Made by a program: the position numbers and the translations under genes. A model generated the notes under the pieces. The model was not told where the DNA came from and did no database searches. It was given only the letters and a program-made list of their open reading frames with translations. Below are positions 1 to 11,700 of a stretch of DNA of 64,000 nucleotides, one piece after another (the first letter of the stretch is position 1; every line of letters starts with the position of its first letter). Source of the stretch: Pseudoips prasinana (lineage: Eukaryota > Arthropoda > Insecta > Lepidoptera > Nolidae); assembly GCA_951640165.1 (NCBI GenBank), contig OX621252.1, positions 16,885,934 to 16,949,933 on the forward strand, in the 5' to 3' direction.

Positions 1-105
1 AATAACTATATGTGGGTCACATAAATAGTTATACTGTGCGGGAATCGAATCCGAAACACCTGGACTCCGAGGTGGTAGCGAGGTTATTATTTTAACCACC
101 GCGCC
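1..105 (-). mobile_element. tRNA-derived SINE, truncated by window edge
   Basis: GTGCGGGAATCGAATCCGAAAC is the reverse of a B-box region and AACCACCGCGCC the head. It is related to 39465-39580. Confidence 0.6.
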
Positions 106-680
106 AAAAGTGCAGTCGATAAAATCGATTTAAAAGAGAAGTCAATAGTAACCGTGTGATATGGAAACATCGTTAGGTACTTGACGGCCACTGCTCTACA
201 TTTAGACTATTAAGTCCGGTGAATAACCGCAGCATAATCATCTATTATCTATTCTTAAAAAAAAACAGGTTCTAGTCTATGCTAACGGTGTTAACATAGA
301 TAAACCGTAAAAACCAGAATAGTAAAACCCGATAGAAACTCATTAAGAAATCGTCTAATGTGTTAAACATTGAGCACCATTGATAGTGTTATCTACCATA
401 ATTTTTAAGCGGTTTGTTTTATAATAATTATGTGTATTTTCTTGGTACTTAGTTTGCTTACTCATACATAGGTCCCTTGTAAGAATAATCTAAAGCGTGG
501 ACAATTATTTTATAGAAGCACTTATTAATCAACAAAGGCCTACGGTTACGTAAGGTACGGTTTGGCAGACTACATACCATCTATTTATCATCTACCTACC
601 ATCAAGCACATTTTGGATAACCTTCCAGGCATGAATCATCTTACGATTTTCATGCCTTATTTCCCTTCAGCATTTTAAGG
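106..680. other. No gene or recognisable repeat
   Basis: AT-rich sequence with frequent stops on both strands. Confidence 0.6.
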
Positions 681-1035
681 CTGCTTTTCCACCAGAGATG
701 TGCTATGCTACGTTGCTATGAATGCGTTTGATATCCTCCAATCATATTTATTGGTGCACATAGCTTAGCACTGGTGGAAACGGATTCAACCAAGATATGT
801 TTTTATATGGAAGGATGCGTGCTATGGATGTGTGCTATGGATGTGTGCTATGGATGCGTGCTATGGATGCATGCTATGGAAGCCTGCTATGGGTCGTTAC
901 AAGTGGTGTAGCTATGTGCAGAGCAGAGTACTTCCCTACTATCGATACATCGCATAGCTCGAGCTGCGCATCTTCGTATCACATCTTACTCGCACCGCTA
1001 CATAGCTTAGCATCAGTGAAAACTTAGCTTACCTT
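681..1035. mobile_element. MITE-like element with subterminal repeats and a minisatellite
   Basis: TTTTCCACCAGAGATGTGC at the left, CACATAGCTTAGCACTGGTG internally, and CATAGCTTAGCATCAGTGAA at the right are variants of the same inverted end. The superfamily is not resolved. Confidence 0.5.
813..890. repeat. 13-bp minisatellite, six units
   Basis: Six head-to-tail units of GGATGYGTGCTAT; the last two are diverged. The 76-codon frame over it is a repeat artefact. Confidence 0.9.
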
Positions 1036-1439
1036 TTAGATGCTCCCTAAGTATGAGATAAGTAATTCGCACATGAATTCGAAAAGTCTGTGTGTCGTGC
1101 TTAGACCACAGGTTAACAGTCTAAACACTAGGCTTTCTCATATTATATTTTAAGGTTACTATAGCCATGGAGTTATTTGTAATAGCTCCATGACTATAGC
1201 CCACGTATTGTTCGAGCTTAGGCCGTTTGCACCTACGAACATAACAACACCATCCAAATATACGTCTGAGAATTTTAGAGGTTCTTATATTAAGCATGTT
1301 AATTACTATATTATTCAGTGTAAAAGAAATATATGGGTAGCTAAAACTGTATTCCCATGCCTTAAACCGGCAAAGTAATATTATAAATGCTTCAGTAACT
1401 CTGTCTGTGCGCTTAAACGCCAAAACTACTGAAACGATT

Positions 1440-1650
1440 TAAATGAAATTTGGTACAGATAGCCTGGACCCTGGAACCTGAGAAAGAACATTACCGGAGC
1501 AGCATAGCCGCGTTCCCGGGACTCCCCCATCAGGCGCCAAGAGAAGTCCACGGCAGGTAGGTTTAGTCGGTGTAAGTCCGACATACCCTCACGCAGGCAC
1601 TTTTTGCGGGTGACATGCAAAGGCATTGCACCTGCCTTATCAAAAAAAAA
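1440..1650 (+). repeat. Retroelement 3' remnant with A10 tail
   Basis: GAAGTCCACGGCAGGTAGG, then TTTAGTCGGTGTAAGTCCG, ends in a run of ten A at about 1641-1650. The AGTCCGACATACCC segment resembles the 3' UTR of the R1-type LINE at 51148-51260 (reverse strand). Confidence 0.45.
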
Positions 1651-2339
1651 AGGCTACTTATTAATGCGAACAAGGGTTGAAAGGGGGGTGAAAAGTAGAC
1701 GCCTTTAGAATAGATAGAAGGAAAGTATCAGTAGATAAACGAACAGCTTGAACAATTATATATATATCTTACACTTATACTTATATAAGTACTTAATTCT
1801 GAAACTATGGTCACCACAACCCATAGAAATAGATAAGTAAAGTTTTCTTATCTTTATCGTGATCTAGTAACGATTGCATTTAACCAATTAAGAGCATGAC
1901 CACTAATTGCTTAAAACATTGTATCTATGTATATTGACCCACTGGCCCACAGTAGCGCGACGTTCTGAGTGATAATGGGTTTTTCTGAGACACTTTCGCC
2001 TACTGAATTGATAACAACGTCTGGCCGAGAAATCTTCACATCGTTTTCTTTCTGGCCTATGAGCCATCAGTACTTTGCCTTACATGGCGCAGCCATTGAA
2101 TTTTCGTAACTTGCTTGAGTGTCGTCAGTGGATGTATCTGATGAAATGATTAAAACTGGTTAAGGGCGAACGTGACCCTCGCACCGAGGTTTTCATGCCT
2201 TCCTTAAACCGTCTGTTATTAGAGTGAATTTAAGTATAGTATTCAAACAAAACATTTTTTAATATTAGGTAGGTATAATTATTTTAATAATTTTCATAAA
2301 TTTATTTATTTTTAAATAATAATAATAAATTAACCATAA
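1651..2339. other. No gene seen
   Basis: No coding or RNA signal. A small imperfect hairpin lies earlier, at 1159-1199. Confidence 0.55.
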
Positions 2340-2575
2340 ATACTAAAATAATAATAATTTATTTATTTATTTATATCATATCAAGGCAAACGAGAAAGTA
2401 GTTCACCTGATGGTAAGCAATCGCCGCCACTCATGGATACTCGCAACATCAGAGGAGTCGCTAGTGAAGCGGCCTTAAAGAAAGGAATATCCACGCTTCT
2501 TGAAGATTGCCATGTCATACCGGTAAAAACTTTCTTGTGAAACGCACGGTGGCAGACGACCATTCATCTAGGTGA
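2340..2575 (-). mobile_element. LINE 3' end with ORF2 C-terminal remnant
   Basis: The minus strand gives [12 protein letters not shown], the usual last motif of jockey/CR1-like ORF2 proteins, then the common GGCGGCGATTGCTTACCATC segment and an AAAT-repeat tail at 2340-2375. A relative in the opposite orientation is at 40770-40880. It abuts mariner copy 1. Confidence 0.6.
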
Positions 2576-2631
2576 CATTGATGAAATTTCCACGCATTTA
2601 AAACTATTCTAAATCTCAACTGTTTATAATA

Positions 2632-3913
2632 GGTCTTTACCTATGAAATTGCCGTTTTGTATGAAAAAATTTAAACGAATTTTTTTCATGAATTTTTTTA
2701 TTTGTATTAATCGAAGTAATCACCCATGCAATCAATGCATCTTTGCCATCGCAGTGGCAGTTTATTGATGCCCTTCTTAAAGAAATCAGCTGGACGGGAG
2801 GCAACAAATTCTTCAAAGGCATTTTGTACTGCCTCTCGGGTATTGAATTTTTTTCCCGCCAAGAAGTTATCCAAATTCTGGAAAAAGTAGTAGTCTGTAG
2901 GCGCAAGGTCTGGTGAGTAGGGCGGATGACGGAGAGCTTCCAACCCCAGTTCTTGCAACTTGGAGACCGTCTGCTGTGCAGTATGAGGTCGCGCGTTGTC
3001 GTGCAGGAGCAGCGGAGACGAGCGATTGACCAATACTGGTTGGAGATGCGCCAGCTTCTCCATCATTGTGCTCAGTTCTTCACAGTACACATCTGCAGTA
3101 ATGCTCACCCCGTTTGGTAAGAAGCTGTGATGAATCACACCGGCGCTAGACCACCAAACAGTGACCATCACTTTTCTAGGGGTAAGTTTTCGTTTAGGGC
3201 ATTGTTTAGGTGCTGAACCAGGATCCAACCAACTTGCTGAGCGCTTGCGGTTATCAAACAGAATCCATTTTTCATCGCAGGTAACAATGCGGTTCAAAAT
3301 TCCTTCATTTGTGTGTCTGTTGAGCAGTGCAAGGCACGTCTCGACGCGTACTTCGCGCTGGCGATCATTGAGTTCGTGGGGCACCCATTTGTCAAGCTTT
3401 TTTACCTTGCCAATTTGACGCAAATGGACCAATATTGTTTTGACGCTAACGTCGAAAGCTGCTGCTAATTCAGCCGTAGATTGTGTATCATCAGCTTCCA
3501 CAACCGCCTTTAATTCGTCATTGTCGACCAAAGTCTTCGGACGACCGCGAGGTTCATTTTTCAGGTCGAAATTTCCAGAACGGAAGCGAGCAAACCAATA
3601 ACAGGTGGTGCGTTGGTTTGTAGTGTTAGCTCCGTAAACGTCGTTGATGTTGCGTGCCGCTTGTGCCGCGTTGCTGCCACGACGGTACTCATATTCCATA
3701 ATTACTCGAATTTTTAACGTATCCATGATGACGAAAAAGATTGAAATGCGATGAAAATGTAACACTAATCAATAAAGAAATGACTACTTTTGGAAAAAAG
3801 AATCCATGTTTTTAAAATAAAATTAATTTGAAATTAGAATTCTTAGCCAAACAAAAATTATTTTGATTTGAAATGGCCAGTACTGCAGAACGGCAATTTC
3901 ATAGGTAAAGACC
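2632..3913 (-). mobile_element. Intact mariner element, copy 1 (1282 bp)
   Basis: The element is bounded by TA at 2630-2631 and 3914-3915. The terminal inverted repeats match perfectly for the first 25 bp (2632-2656 and 3889-3913, starting GGTCTTTACCTATGAAATT). It encodes one full-length transposase. The copy at 61481-62762 has the same length and differs at only three bases that I can find. It lies in intergenic DNA. Confidence 0.97.
2707..3726 (-). CDS. Mariner transposase, cecropia/Hsmar1-like, copy 1
   Basis: The 339-residue protein starts at MDTLKIRVIMEYEYRRG. An upstream in-frame ATG at 3765 is less likely, because this start aligns with known cecropia-type mariners. It has an N-terminal helix-turn-helix, a GRPK motif (61-64), a second HTH, the linker WVPHEL (114-119), then the D,D34D triad: D151 (TCDEKW), D243 (HDNARPH) and D278 (SPDLAPTD). 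The C-terminus RWQRCIDCMGDYFD closely resembles the Hsmar1/SETMAR end. Such enzymes bind the terminal repeats and cut and paste into TA sites. No stops or frameshifts are present, so it may be active. Confidence 0.96.
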   Translation of the reverse strand: MDTLKIRVIMEYEYRRGSNAAQAARNINDVYGANTTNQRTTCYWFARFRSGNFDLKNEPRGRPKTLVDNDELKAVVEADDTQSTAELAAAFDVSVKTILVHLRQIGKVKKLDKWVPHELNDRQREVRVETCLALLNRHTNEGILNRIVTCDEKWILFDNRKRSASWLDPGSAPKQCPKRKLTPRKVMVTVWWSSAGVIHHSFLPNGVSITADVYCEELSTMMEKLAHLQPVLVNRSSPLLLHDNARPHTAQQTVSKLQELGLEALRHPPYSPDLAPTDYYFFQNLDNFLAGKKFNTREAVQNAFEEFVASRPADFFKKGINKLPLRWQRCIDCMGDYFD

Positions 3914-4034
3914 TAATACTACAGTGTAGAGATTTAGAATAAGTAGTTGTTGAGATACGATGATGTAACCGACAGACGGACTGAGCGTACAATAAGAATT
4001 AGATTTTAAATATTATCAATATTTAAAATCGATT

Positions 4035-4312
4035 CCCAAATAATCTATATATATAAAAATCAATGCCACTTTTCGTTGTAATGTTATAACTCAACAACGC
4101 CTTTACCGATTTGTCTAATTTTGGTCTTGAATTATTCGTGGAAGTCCAGGGAAGGTTTGTCCGTAGAGAAAATTTTAAAAAAGTCTTGAAAAAGTGTAAA
4201 ATCAACATCTTTTAGCAATTTAAAATATTTTTTTGTTTGAATAAATGAACTTAATAATCATTTTTTTTATTACTATGCCTTATACGTAGCGAAGCACGTA
4301 CCGGGCCGCTAG
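4035..4312 (-). repeat. GTGCCCCGCGG-type dispersed repeat, reverse, diverged
   Basis: Begins near TATATATAAAAATCAATGCC and ends CGAAGCACGTACCGGGCCGC before TAGT. Confidence 0.45.
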
Positions 4313-4424
4313 TAGTAAATAAATATCCGGGACATATCTCACAGCGAAACTAAGCAAAGCTTGTAAATACTAGACAACGGATAGAAATACTGAGATTCTT
4401 TTTAGTAAATCAATATCAGTTACG

Positions 4425-4604
4425 AGGATTTCGATACAATGACAGATCTGCTTATACTGGAACGTTATAGCTAGATATGTAGCCGTGTCTACATATCTAG
4501 CTATAACGTTCCAGTATAAGCAGATCTGTCGTTGTATCGAAATCCTATACAACGCGAGGTCAGCTTATACAGGAAAAAGCTATAGCTTGATATGTGTGTA
4601 CGTA
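4425..4604. mobile_element. MITE with a 58-bp snap-back duplication of its left half
   Basis: 4483-4604 resembles the MITE at 36867-36986 (CTACATATCTAGCTATAACG to AGCTTGATATGTGTGTAC). Its first 58 bp (4489-4546) are repeated inverted at 4425-4482 with one mismatch, separated by the 6-nt loop CCGTGT. The two arms are far more alike than the true ends of the family. Confidence 0.75.
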
Positions 4605-5029
4605 TGTATATACAGAAAAAACCCAGACCAAGACAAACTCAGGTACAAATTTAAACTTGGGCACAAAAGAAATCAAGTTTATTGTTCATATTTACAGTAA
4701 GTATACCTTTGGATCAGGAAGATTCAGGCAAGCTTACTACCAACCAACTGAGTCACAGCGGTCGTCAGACAAATGACCTTAAAGAATATTGCAGCCAAAG
4801 AACTCAATGTCGTATTTCTTGTATATGTTATGAGTAAGGTCGCTAGAGCTCATAGGTGAGATGTTTCATCGGGAGCCAAGAGTCTGACGTCACCACTTAT
4901 ATATTCATTTGCAGGAAAACGAGTGGGAAACGCTATGATATGGATTTTCTAAGAAATGCGGCAAAAGTCATGTTTTAAGAATTGTGCAAAGAACAAACAT
5001 TTTCGACGAAGCAGTATTTATCTTGTTAA

Positions 5030-5375
5030 AAACCAGCTAAGTGCGAGTCGGATTCGCAGTACCTTTATCTATAAAAACGACAAAATAAAACACATTTGTT
5101 GTTCCCACACAACCCTTAAATATTTGTTTTATTTGTTTGTAATTATTTATTTTTAAAATGAAATATTCTGTGGATATTTCAAGCGTCTACCTGGTGCCGT
5201 TGCCGAAAAACGAGTAAAAAATCACGTTTGTCGTATGGAAGCCCTCTTAAATATGTATTTTAGTTTTTAAGTAATTGTTTTTATAGTGGTAATAGAAATA
5301 TGTACATCATTTGTGATAATTTGCCTAACTATCACAGTTCATGAGGTACAGCCTGGTGACAAACAGACACACACA
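5030..5375 (+). repeat. Lepidopteran-type dispersed repeat (GTGCGAGTCGGA...CAGACA family)
   Basis: AGTGCGAGTCGGATTCGCAG to GGTACAGCCTGGTGACAAAC. The family recurs at 16230-16782 and 28612-28877 (plus) and 22974-23192 (minus). Non-coding. Confidence 0.6.
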
Positions 5376-5584
5376 TACACCACACACTGAGGGCAGTCAA
5401 TATTTGTATTAAGTTATAGTCGTCTTATTATAATTATTATTTTTGTTTTTAATGTATCAAATGTTGTAACTTGCGAAGGAGCAACTTAGTCTAACCTAAC
5501 CCAAACTCAAATACTTAATAACGTTTTGGGCCCGCCAAATAATATATTAAACCAAAATTATACAACCATATAAACTACACGTGT

Positions 5585-5785
5585 GATGCAGCGGCTTAGA
5601 CAGTTACCTCGCCGCTTCGTGTCGCGGGTTCGAGTCCCGCGCCGGATAACTATTTGTGTGACCCATAAATAATTGTTCTGAATCTGGATGTAATTTGTGT
5701 CCGTCTTTGTATTATGTTTGTAAAGAACCCCGCGACACAGGGACTAAATTAACTAATGCAGGCGTTGTCTTTTTAAAAAAATTGC
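5585..5785 (+). mobile_element. tRNA-derived SINE (CGCGGGTTCGAGTCCCGCG family)
   Basis: A-box-like GGCTTAGACAGTT and B box GGTTCGAGTCC (5627-5637), then body GTGACCCATAAATAATTG and ACCCCGCGACACAGGG. Related copies are at 7316-7515, 53685-53772 and 54708-54840. Confidence 0.8.
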
Positions 5786-5917
5786 ATCTTCCACTCGCTA
5801 CTCTGATCAAATAAACACTACTTTCCGAGTATGAGAAATGAAAAAAATTGTTTTCACTTCCCTTTCAGCCCCCAAAGACTGACTGACCCGCATGTTATTG
5901 TTAACCCAGGACAAATC

Positions 5918-6095
5918 CTTGTGTGATGAGCACGATTATTTGTTCTGTGTCTGGGTGTAATTTATCTGTAATATGTATATATTTAGAAGTATATAAGTAT
6001 GTTTATCAGTTGTCTGGTTGCCATAGTAACTACAGGCTCAGCCTAGTTTGGGATCAGATGTGTTAGTTACCCAATGCTATATTTCTTTTATTGTA
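5918..6095 (+). mobile_element. SINE body (TTTATCAGTTGTCTGGTT family)
   Basis: GATGAGCACGATTATTTGTT to GCCTAGTTTGGGATCAGATG. Related copies are at 18865-19045 (plus), 20376-20603 and 41130-41362 (minus). Confidence 0.65.
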
Positions 6096-6098
6096 TTA

Positions 6099-6779
6099 CA
6101 GTGGAACGCCGATTATCCAAAAATAATTATAGGGACCAGGGCTGATTCGGATAATCGGACATAGATTGTTAATAAAGAAAAACAAACTGTCACTCATAGA
6201 ATAAACTTTATTAAGACGCCAAACATGTAGTGTCTTGAACTGTCTTGCCAATAGTTGAAATATATCTGGATTTCAGCGAGTTCCTAACGAGTAACTTTGT
6301 TACAACAAAACAAAACAAAAATTACATAATAATAATAAAAAAATATTATTTTGGTTCGGACAACCTAAAGAACCATAAATTGTTACTAACATGTTTACTT
6401 TTATACACTATTGTTAGTATTAATTATTAAAGATATAATTAAGGACCGTCAATTCACTAAAATAACGAAATCTTCTTATAAATTTTCTTACTATGGTAGA
6501 GGGAGTATCGGCCGCCACAACCTTCAGGATGCTATTGTGACTGCCTCTAATTCTGCTCCGGAGCGAGGCCGTTTTCTTGCGGATGTCATCATCATTATAT
6601 CAGCCGAAAGACGTCCACGCTGCGTCTTCCGGTTCGTGGACGCCACTCGAGAACCTTTCTTCCCCATCGGCCGTCATCTTGCGGATGTACTTGGTTTTAA
6701 TTTTTTATATTACGGTTAGGACCGATTCGGATAATTGGCGATGCGGTTAATCGGCGTTCGGATAATCGGCGTTCTACTG
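6099..6779. mobile_element. Tigger/pogo-like non-autonomous element (681 bp)
   Basis: TA flanks the element at 6097-6098 and 6780-6781. The ends are CAGTGGAACGCCGATTATCC and the inverse of GGATAATCGGCGTTCTACTG, matching over 19 of 20 bases. The CAGT.GAACCTCGATTATCC style is characteristic of Tigger elements of the Tc1/mariner superfamily. A further GCGGTTAATCGGCGTTCGGATAATCGG subterminal duplication is seen at the right end. No transposase frame remains. Confidence 0.85.
6587..6676 (-). mobile_element. RTE-like LINE 3' tail nested in the Tigger-like element
   Basis: TCTTGCGGATGT at 6575-6586 and 6677-6688 is an exact 12-bp target duplication. Between them is a 90-bp minus-strand fragment starting CATCATCATTATATCAGCC, matching the LINE tails at 39833, 46980 and 54188, though internally shortened. 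Confidence 0.85.
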
Positions 6780-7006
6780 TATTTATAAATACTGACCTAA
6801 GAATACGAAAGGTAGTTACGTCTAGGTGATACACGACACACGTTACGCAAACCGCTGCACGTGAGAGAGACATTTAATTAAGTAGGTAACTAGTTTCTCT
6901 TATTCTCAGTATTATAAAGGTACCTATTCATTAAGAGGAAAGTACTAAGTAATTTGGGTACGCCGGTATTATATTCTTTTATACAAAAACTGAACGTGTC
7001 GCGCAG

Positions 7007-7135
7007 AGCTTAAGGTTGTCGTCTTGCTCCTATCTTAGCGCCTTCGTGTTTTGGGTTCGATTCCTGCAAAGGTGAACTATTTATGTGACTCAGTTGTTCT
7101 GTCTGTGAAGTGTCTGTCTATTTGTGAAGTATATT
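7007..7135 (+). mobile_element. tRNA-like SINE, diverged
   Basis: TTTGGGTTCGATTCCTGC (B box) followed by GAACTATTTATGTGACTCAG. Confidence 0.55.
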
Positions 7136-7200
7136 TAAAACATATTTTATTTAGTGCAGATATTGACTTACAAAATAAAAAAGGAACTATGCACTTTTCA

Positions 7201-7250
7201 CATTGGGTGGACATTATGTCCGTGTACCCGGACATAATGTCCACCCAATG
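7201..7250. repeat. Perfect 22-bp hairpin
   Basis: CATTGGGTGGACATTATGTC plus CG, loop TGTACC (7223-7228), then the exact inverse (7229-7250). There is no repeat-family match. Confidence 0.95.
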
Positions 7251-7315
7251 TTTTATTATATTATTATAAATGTCACGTTTACAGTAAGTCTATGAGGCTT
7301 TCACTGATTCACACA

Positions 7316-7515
7316 CATGGCACAGCGGCTAAGACAGTCGCCTTCTCGAACGTCGTGTCACGGGTTTGAGTCCCGCGCTAGACTATTTGTGTGACCCATA
7401 AATAGTTGTTCTCAGTCTGGATGTAATTTGTGTCCGTCTATTATGTTTGTAAAGTACCCCGCGACACAGGAATTAGATTCCCAAGTGCGAGAGTTGTCTT
7501 AATAAAATATAGGGA
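7316..7515 (+). mobile_element. tRNA-derived SINE (same family as 5585-5785)
   Basis: GGCTAAGACAGTCGCC, B box GGTTTGAGTCC, GTGACCCATAAATAGTTG, ACCCCGCGACACAGGA. Confidence 0.8.
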
Positions 7516-9373
7516 CGAGCGGGACCTCAAGGCAATTAGCAAACAAGACTTCAAACTGAGGAATTCACGACAGAGGGCACACTCTTTGGGGTTCGTTCCT
7601 CGATTCATGGCTATTACGTAGATATGCTTAAGAGGGTCGGATCTAAGGGACTGATTGGACTGATTATTATTAATCTGGCAACTGGTACTTTCACTCCCAT
7701 GACCCTTAGTTTGGATAGATATCGCTAAGACGCCCTCTCCGATCCTAAATCGGGCAGGCGGTCCTCGTCTTTGGCATTAATGTAGAACAGCAGTTCTACA
7801 AAACGGCCCGAATAACTGACTCTCTTATAAATATCACAACATCCGTACAGATTTGAACCGCAGCTGCGCAGTTAGGGTGACCACTGGCACTAGTTACCTA
7901 TATAATTGGTAGTTTGAGCTCCTCTTTATCTTTGCTGTCTGTTGAAGTAGTGAAAGCCATCCAAAAGGTTGTAAACTCTTGTAAAAAGAGAACATAAAAC
8001 AGCATTGGTAACGTGAACAAATTTGTCACTTTTTCATATTCAGTGTCATTTTTGTCTACCTTTTAGTAGAATCATCGCTACAGTGTAGTAAAAATAATTA
8101 AATTATCTTAGACAAACCCACTGTAGTGGTAGTAATGGCTGTTTCACGATGTCGCTAATTAATTACTCGCTCAGCTGTTATCACAGTATCTTTGATGTGA
8201 TCGATAAAGCAAAAAGAAGACATCTCAGTATGTGAGTTAGTGAGCCTTCGCGGTCAAGGCCATTGAGTGGTCCCTCCAACACCTGAGCTTCGTTAAGCAG
8301 GCTTATAGCCTACACCTCATTCACTCATGTGTTGTCTCTTCGCAACTGCGCTTGCGCCGCCATAATCACCTATATATTTATTTTTGTTTTTAAATTACCG
8401 CGTTTATATTGTATATATTAAAATGTGGTGTAAATCGTGTGTGACTGTTTTGTGTTTGATAAATTTGGTTTTAGAAGTCGCTGATGTATTTACTCTGGTG
8501 AGTTTTGTATACAATACAAAAAAGTTGTAGGAATATCACGTTGTATTATTATAAGTAGGATCTGAGATAAAAAATAATTGAAATGGACAAAAGTCTCGTA
8601 TTTATAAATCTGATCGTCCTAAACATATACTTGAGGAAGTGATAAATCGATCAGATTTAAAAATGAGTTCTTCAAGTGTGAATTTAAATCTCTTTTGTAA
8701 ATACGGGTTTAAGTAAATTAATAGTCAAAACATGTATTATTTTACTTAAGTTTTAACACTTTTATGAAACACATCTTTTTGTTGACTGTGGGAATAGTGA
8801 AGAATAGGATATTATAATTAATATCGTATAAAAATTGTTACCTATATTATATATTTATGTTTACAGAATGCTTACAGACTATAAACAACTAAATACTACA
8901 AATAGATTGACAAATTGCTAATTAAAAGCCTCCGCATATAGAAAATTCTATTCAATTTTCAATTCAAATTCAATAGTAAACATTTAAAATATCATGGCTT
9001 GGTTAAGTTTTAACACAATTTAGTTTAAATTAGGGCTAATAGAGAATGGACTATTTCCACACATCAGTAAAATATTTTTATGCTGCTATTCACCCGATAC
9101 ATAACTCTGATATACAGTACTGAGATTTATATAGATAACTATCTTATGACTAACGAAATTGTAAGATAATTTCCTTTACAAATTATCCTTATATTTTGTC
9201 ACTGGGTATAAAAATGTTAATGCGGGATTTTTATGAGCCGCTCACAACCAGTGGTTAACATAGGCCCTTAAGTAATCTCCGGTATTCAACACCTGGGTAC
9301 GCGATAAGTCTAGGATGGGTTTCCGCTATACTTGTTCGATTTTCGAACGTATCCATGCTTCGGAAGATATGTA
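7516..9373. other. No gene; one short dispersed repeat
   Basis: CCCTCTCCGATCCTAAATCG at about 7733 is similar to 52923-52960. The segment 7670-7815 may represent the empty target of the unclassified element's flank. Otherwise it is AT-rich and non-coding. Confidence 0.5.
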
Positions 9374-9508
9374 CAGACGCAAGCATATCAACCTACTCCA
9401 ATCTGTCAAATTTCCCCAATTGAAAGTGAACCTTATGCTTTTGTGATAAAGATGAAAATCTATAAAAGAAATTTGACAGATTGGAGGAGCTGGATGTGCT
9501 GGCGTCTG
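9374..9508. mobile_element. TA-flanked MITE, copy 1 (135 bp)
   Basis: It is flanked by TA. The terminal repeats start CAGACGC.AGCA.ATC and extend about 40 bp through CAATCTGTCAAATTT. It has an A/T-rich interior with CCTTATGCTTTTGTGATAAAG. It is one of five copies here. TA flanks suggest mobilisation by a Tc1/mariner-type transposase. Confidence 0.85.
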
Positions 9509-11139
9509 TACGTTTAGCTGTTGTACGTAGTAGTTCTAAGACAACAGTCACAAAGCCATGTCCAGGACCTATCGCATGTCTTGAATAATCTTGCATTAGG
9601 GTGACCATTGCCCATCGATAATATTTACATAGCTATCTGGAGAGTACATTTATTGTATTTCGCGAATTGAATGTTATACAAGTTGGAATTTCTTAAACCA
9701 CACAATGTGTAGGGTGCCTTCTGATTTCAGTTAGGTACTTCATTTTGTAAAAAGTTAGTCTAAAAATAGGCTATGTTTGTCCCTTAGGCTGAAAAGGACG
9801 ACAAGTTTATGTCAAAGTTCATAAACTAAGAATATGTCATATGATCTATATAATTTTTTAAATAGCTAATTTAGTATAATAATAGGGATAAAAAAATATT
9901 TTATAAAACTGTAGGATTTTCAATTACATACTATTCAAAATTATTTAAAGGCATTATTTAAGCATTTGTCTAGGGGTGATTTCTTCTGTATACATGTATG
10001 TATGTATATGTATTTATCTATAAATATTTGGGACGGTAAAAATACTTATACGTGTAATGATTCTCGCGTATTTTATATACACGGGGTTGTTCACTACACA
10101 AGACAATAGATGAGCGTTATCAATGGTACTATCGAAACTTTTAAATAAGGCATGGCGTTGGTATGGGTGCTTGTTGATTTTGAATCAACGTATAGGGTAA
10201 ATCCGGTTGAAATAGTTAGTGCTCACGACCCAAATTGATTAAATTTATTTATTTCGTCAATAAATTTGTTAATATTTATTAATTATACAAAACAATTCAT
10301 CATAGTGTAAGCAGAGTTCTTTTTTACTTATAGGAGACCGTGTAAGTAAAAGTACACTAGATATCTTGTTGATCATTGAGAAATAATAATTATATTTTAC
10401 AGCATTGGATAAATTTGACAACTGAATCTTAATGATAAAATATAAATAAAATTACTTAATAATTAGGAAATTAATATGATTTGTAAGTCGGTTTAACAAG
10501 TTTAGGTGCTAAGACGGAGCAGATATCAATAGCCTGAGATTTTAGAGATAGCATTGAAACATTCAGTCCATCAGTATTAAATAATTGGTCTACAATTAGG
10601 AAACTAACATTTTCGCGCTTGTTTGTAAAATAACTTGCTTGCGACAATGATAACGTAACGTAAACAAAATAGTAATTGTCTTTGTCGAGCTTCCAATCCT
10701 TTTTAAGTTTTATTGCGATCTAATAACGAATCTGAACAATCGATTGAAAACGAGAACATGAACCCGTATATAATTTTTATCTCTTAACAAGTGCATGCTG
10801 ATCGACACGTGTGGGAAGTGTAAGAGTATGTCGTATCTTTTTTTTTCAAATTTATGTTTTAGAAGTAGGTGGTTGAATTATAATATAAGTTTTTAATTAA
10901 ATGTAAATATTTGTGCAAAACTTCAAAAGAAGATTTTCACGTCTGTACGTAAAATAGTTAATCCCAACGTTGCCAACGAGAATAAAATTGTAATGTTTTT
11001 GTTGACCTTACATTTTTTTCTGTTTGTCGCGAAATGACGAAGCGCCACCAAACATTAATTACCTGAAACTAATTACCCGTACTCGGTTTTTTGCTCTACA
11101 TATGAAGGGCATGAACAGTGTAGCTAATAAGATGATTAT
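9509..11139. other. No gene seen
   Basis: AT-rich, with stops in all frames. Confidence 0.55.
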
Positions 11140-11212
11140 GAATTGTAGAGTTCTTTGGGGAGTTTTATGTCCAACTGAGGACGTCTTTCGGATGATATGA
11201 TGATGATGATGA
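11140..11212 (+). mobile_element. RTE-like LINE 3' tail
   Basis: GGACGTCTTTCGGATGATATGATGATGATGATG is the plus-strand form of the same 3' tail. Only about 70 bp are recognisable. Confidence 0.6.
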
Positions 11213-11530
11213 GCAGTGTAGCTGTATGATGACGAAGACTCGTATCTGTCTACAGTTCCCGGCCAATATCAGTGTAGTCATAGACAAGTGTATTTTTATG
11301 TGATTTAGTTAAGTGAACGCTGTAGGGAAACATGAGATTTCGTCGTTATGACGCATGACTAGGTACGCTGCTAAACACGTGTGGGTAGTTATTATTCTAT
11401 ATTATGTTCCAAAAGAAGTTTAGTTTGAGAGAATAACTTTAAAAACTTTAGTATTTAACTAAACTGTTACTATCTAAAATTTAATTATAATTCTATATGA
11501 TGATCAAACATAATAATAATAATATTATAT

Positions 11531-11700
11531 TATCCTGGGACATTATTCACACATGGCCATCTAATCTCAAACTAAGCCGAGCTTGTACCTATTACATATA
11601 CATATATAGACTACTTTTCTTTTGTAAATACATATTATACTTATATAGATAATTACACCCAGACTCGGGACAAACAGACATGTTTATAATCTAAACTATT
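11531..11700 (-). mobile_element. SINE body (GGCGTGGTTGG family), head missing
   Basis: TATCCTGGGACATTATTCAC to CAGACTCGGGACAAACAGAC. Confidence 0.7.
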
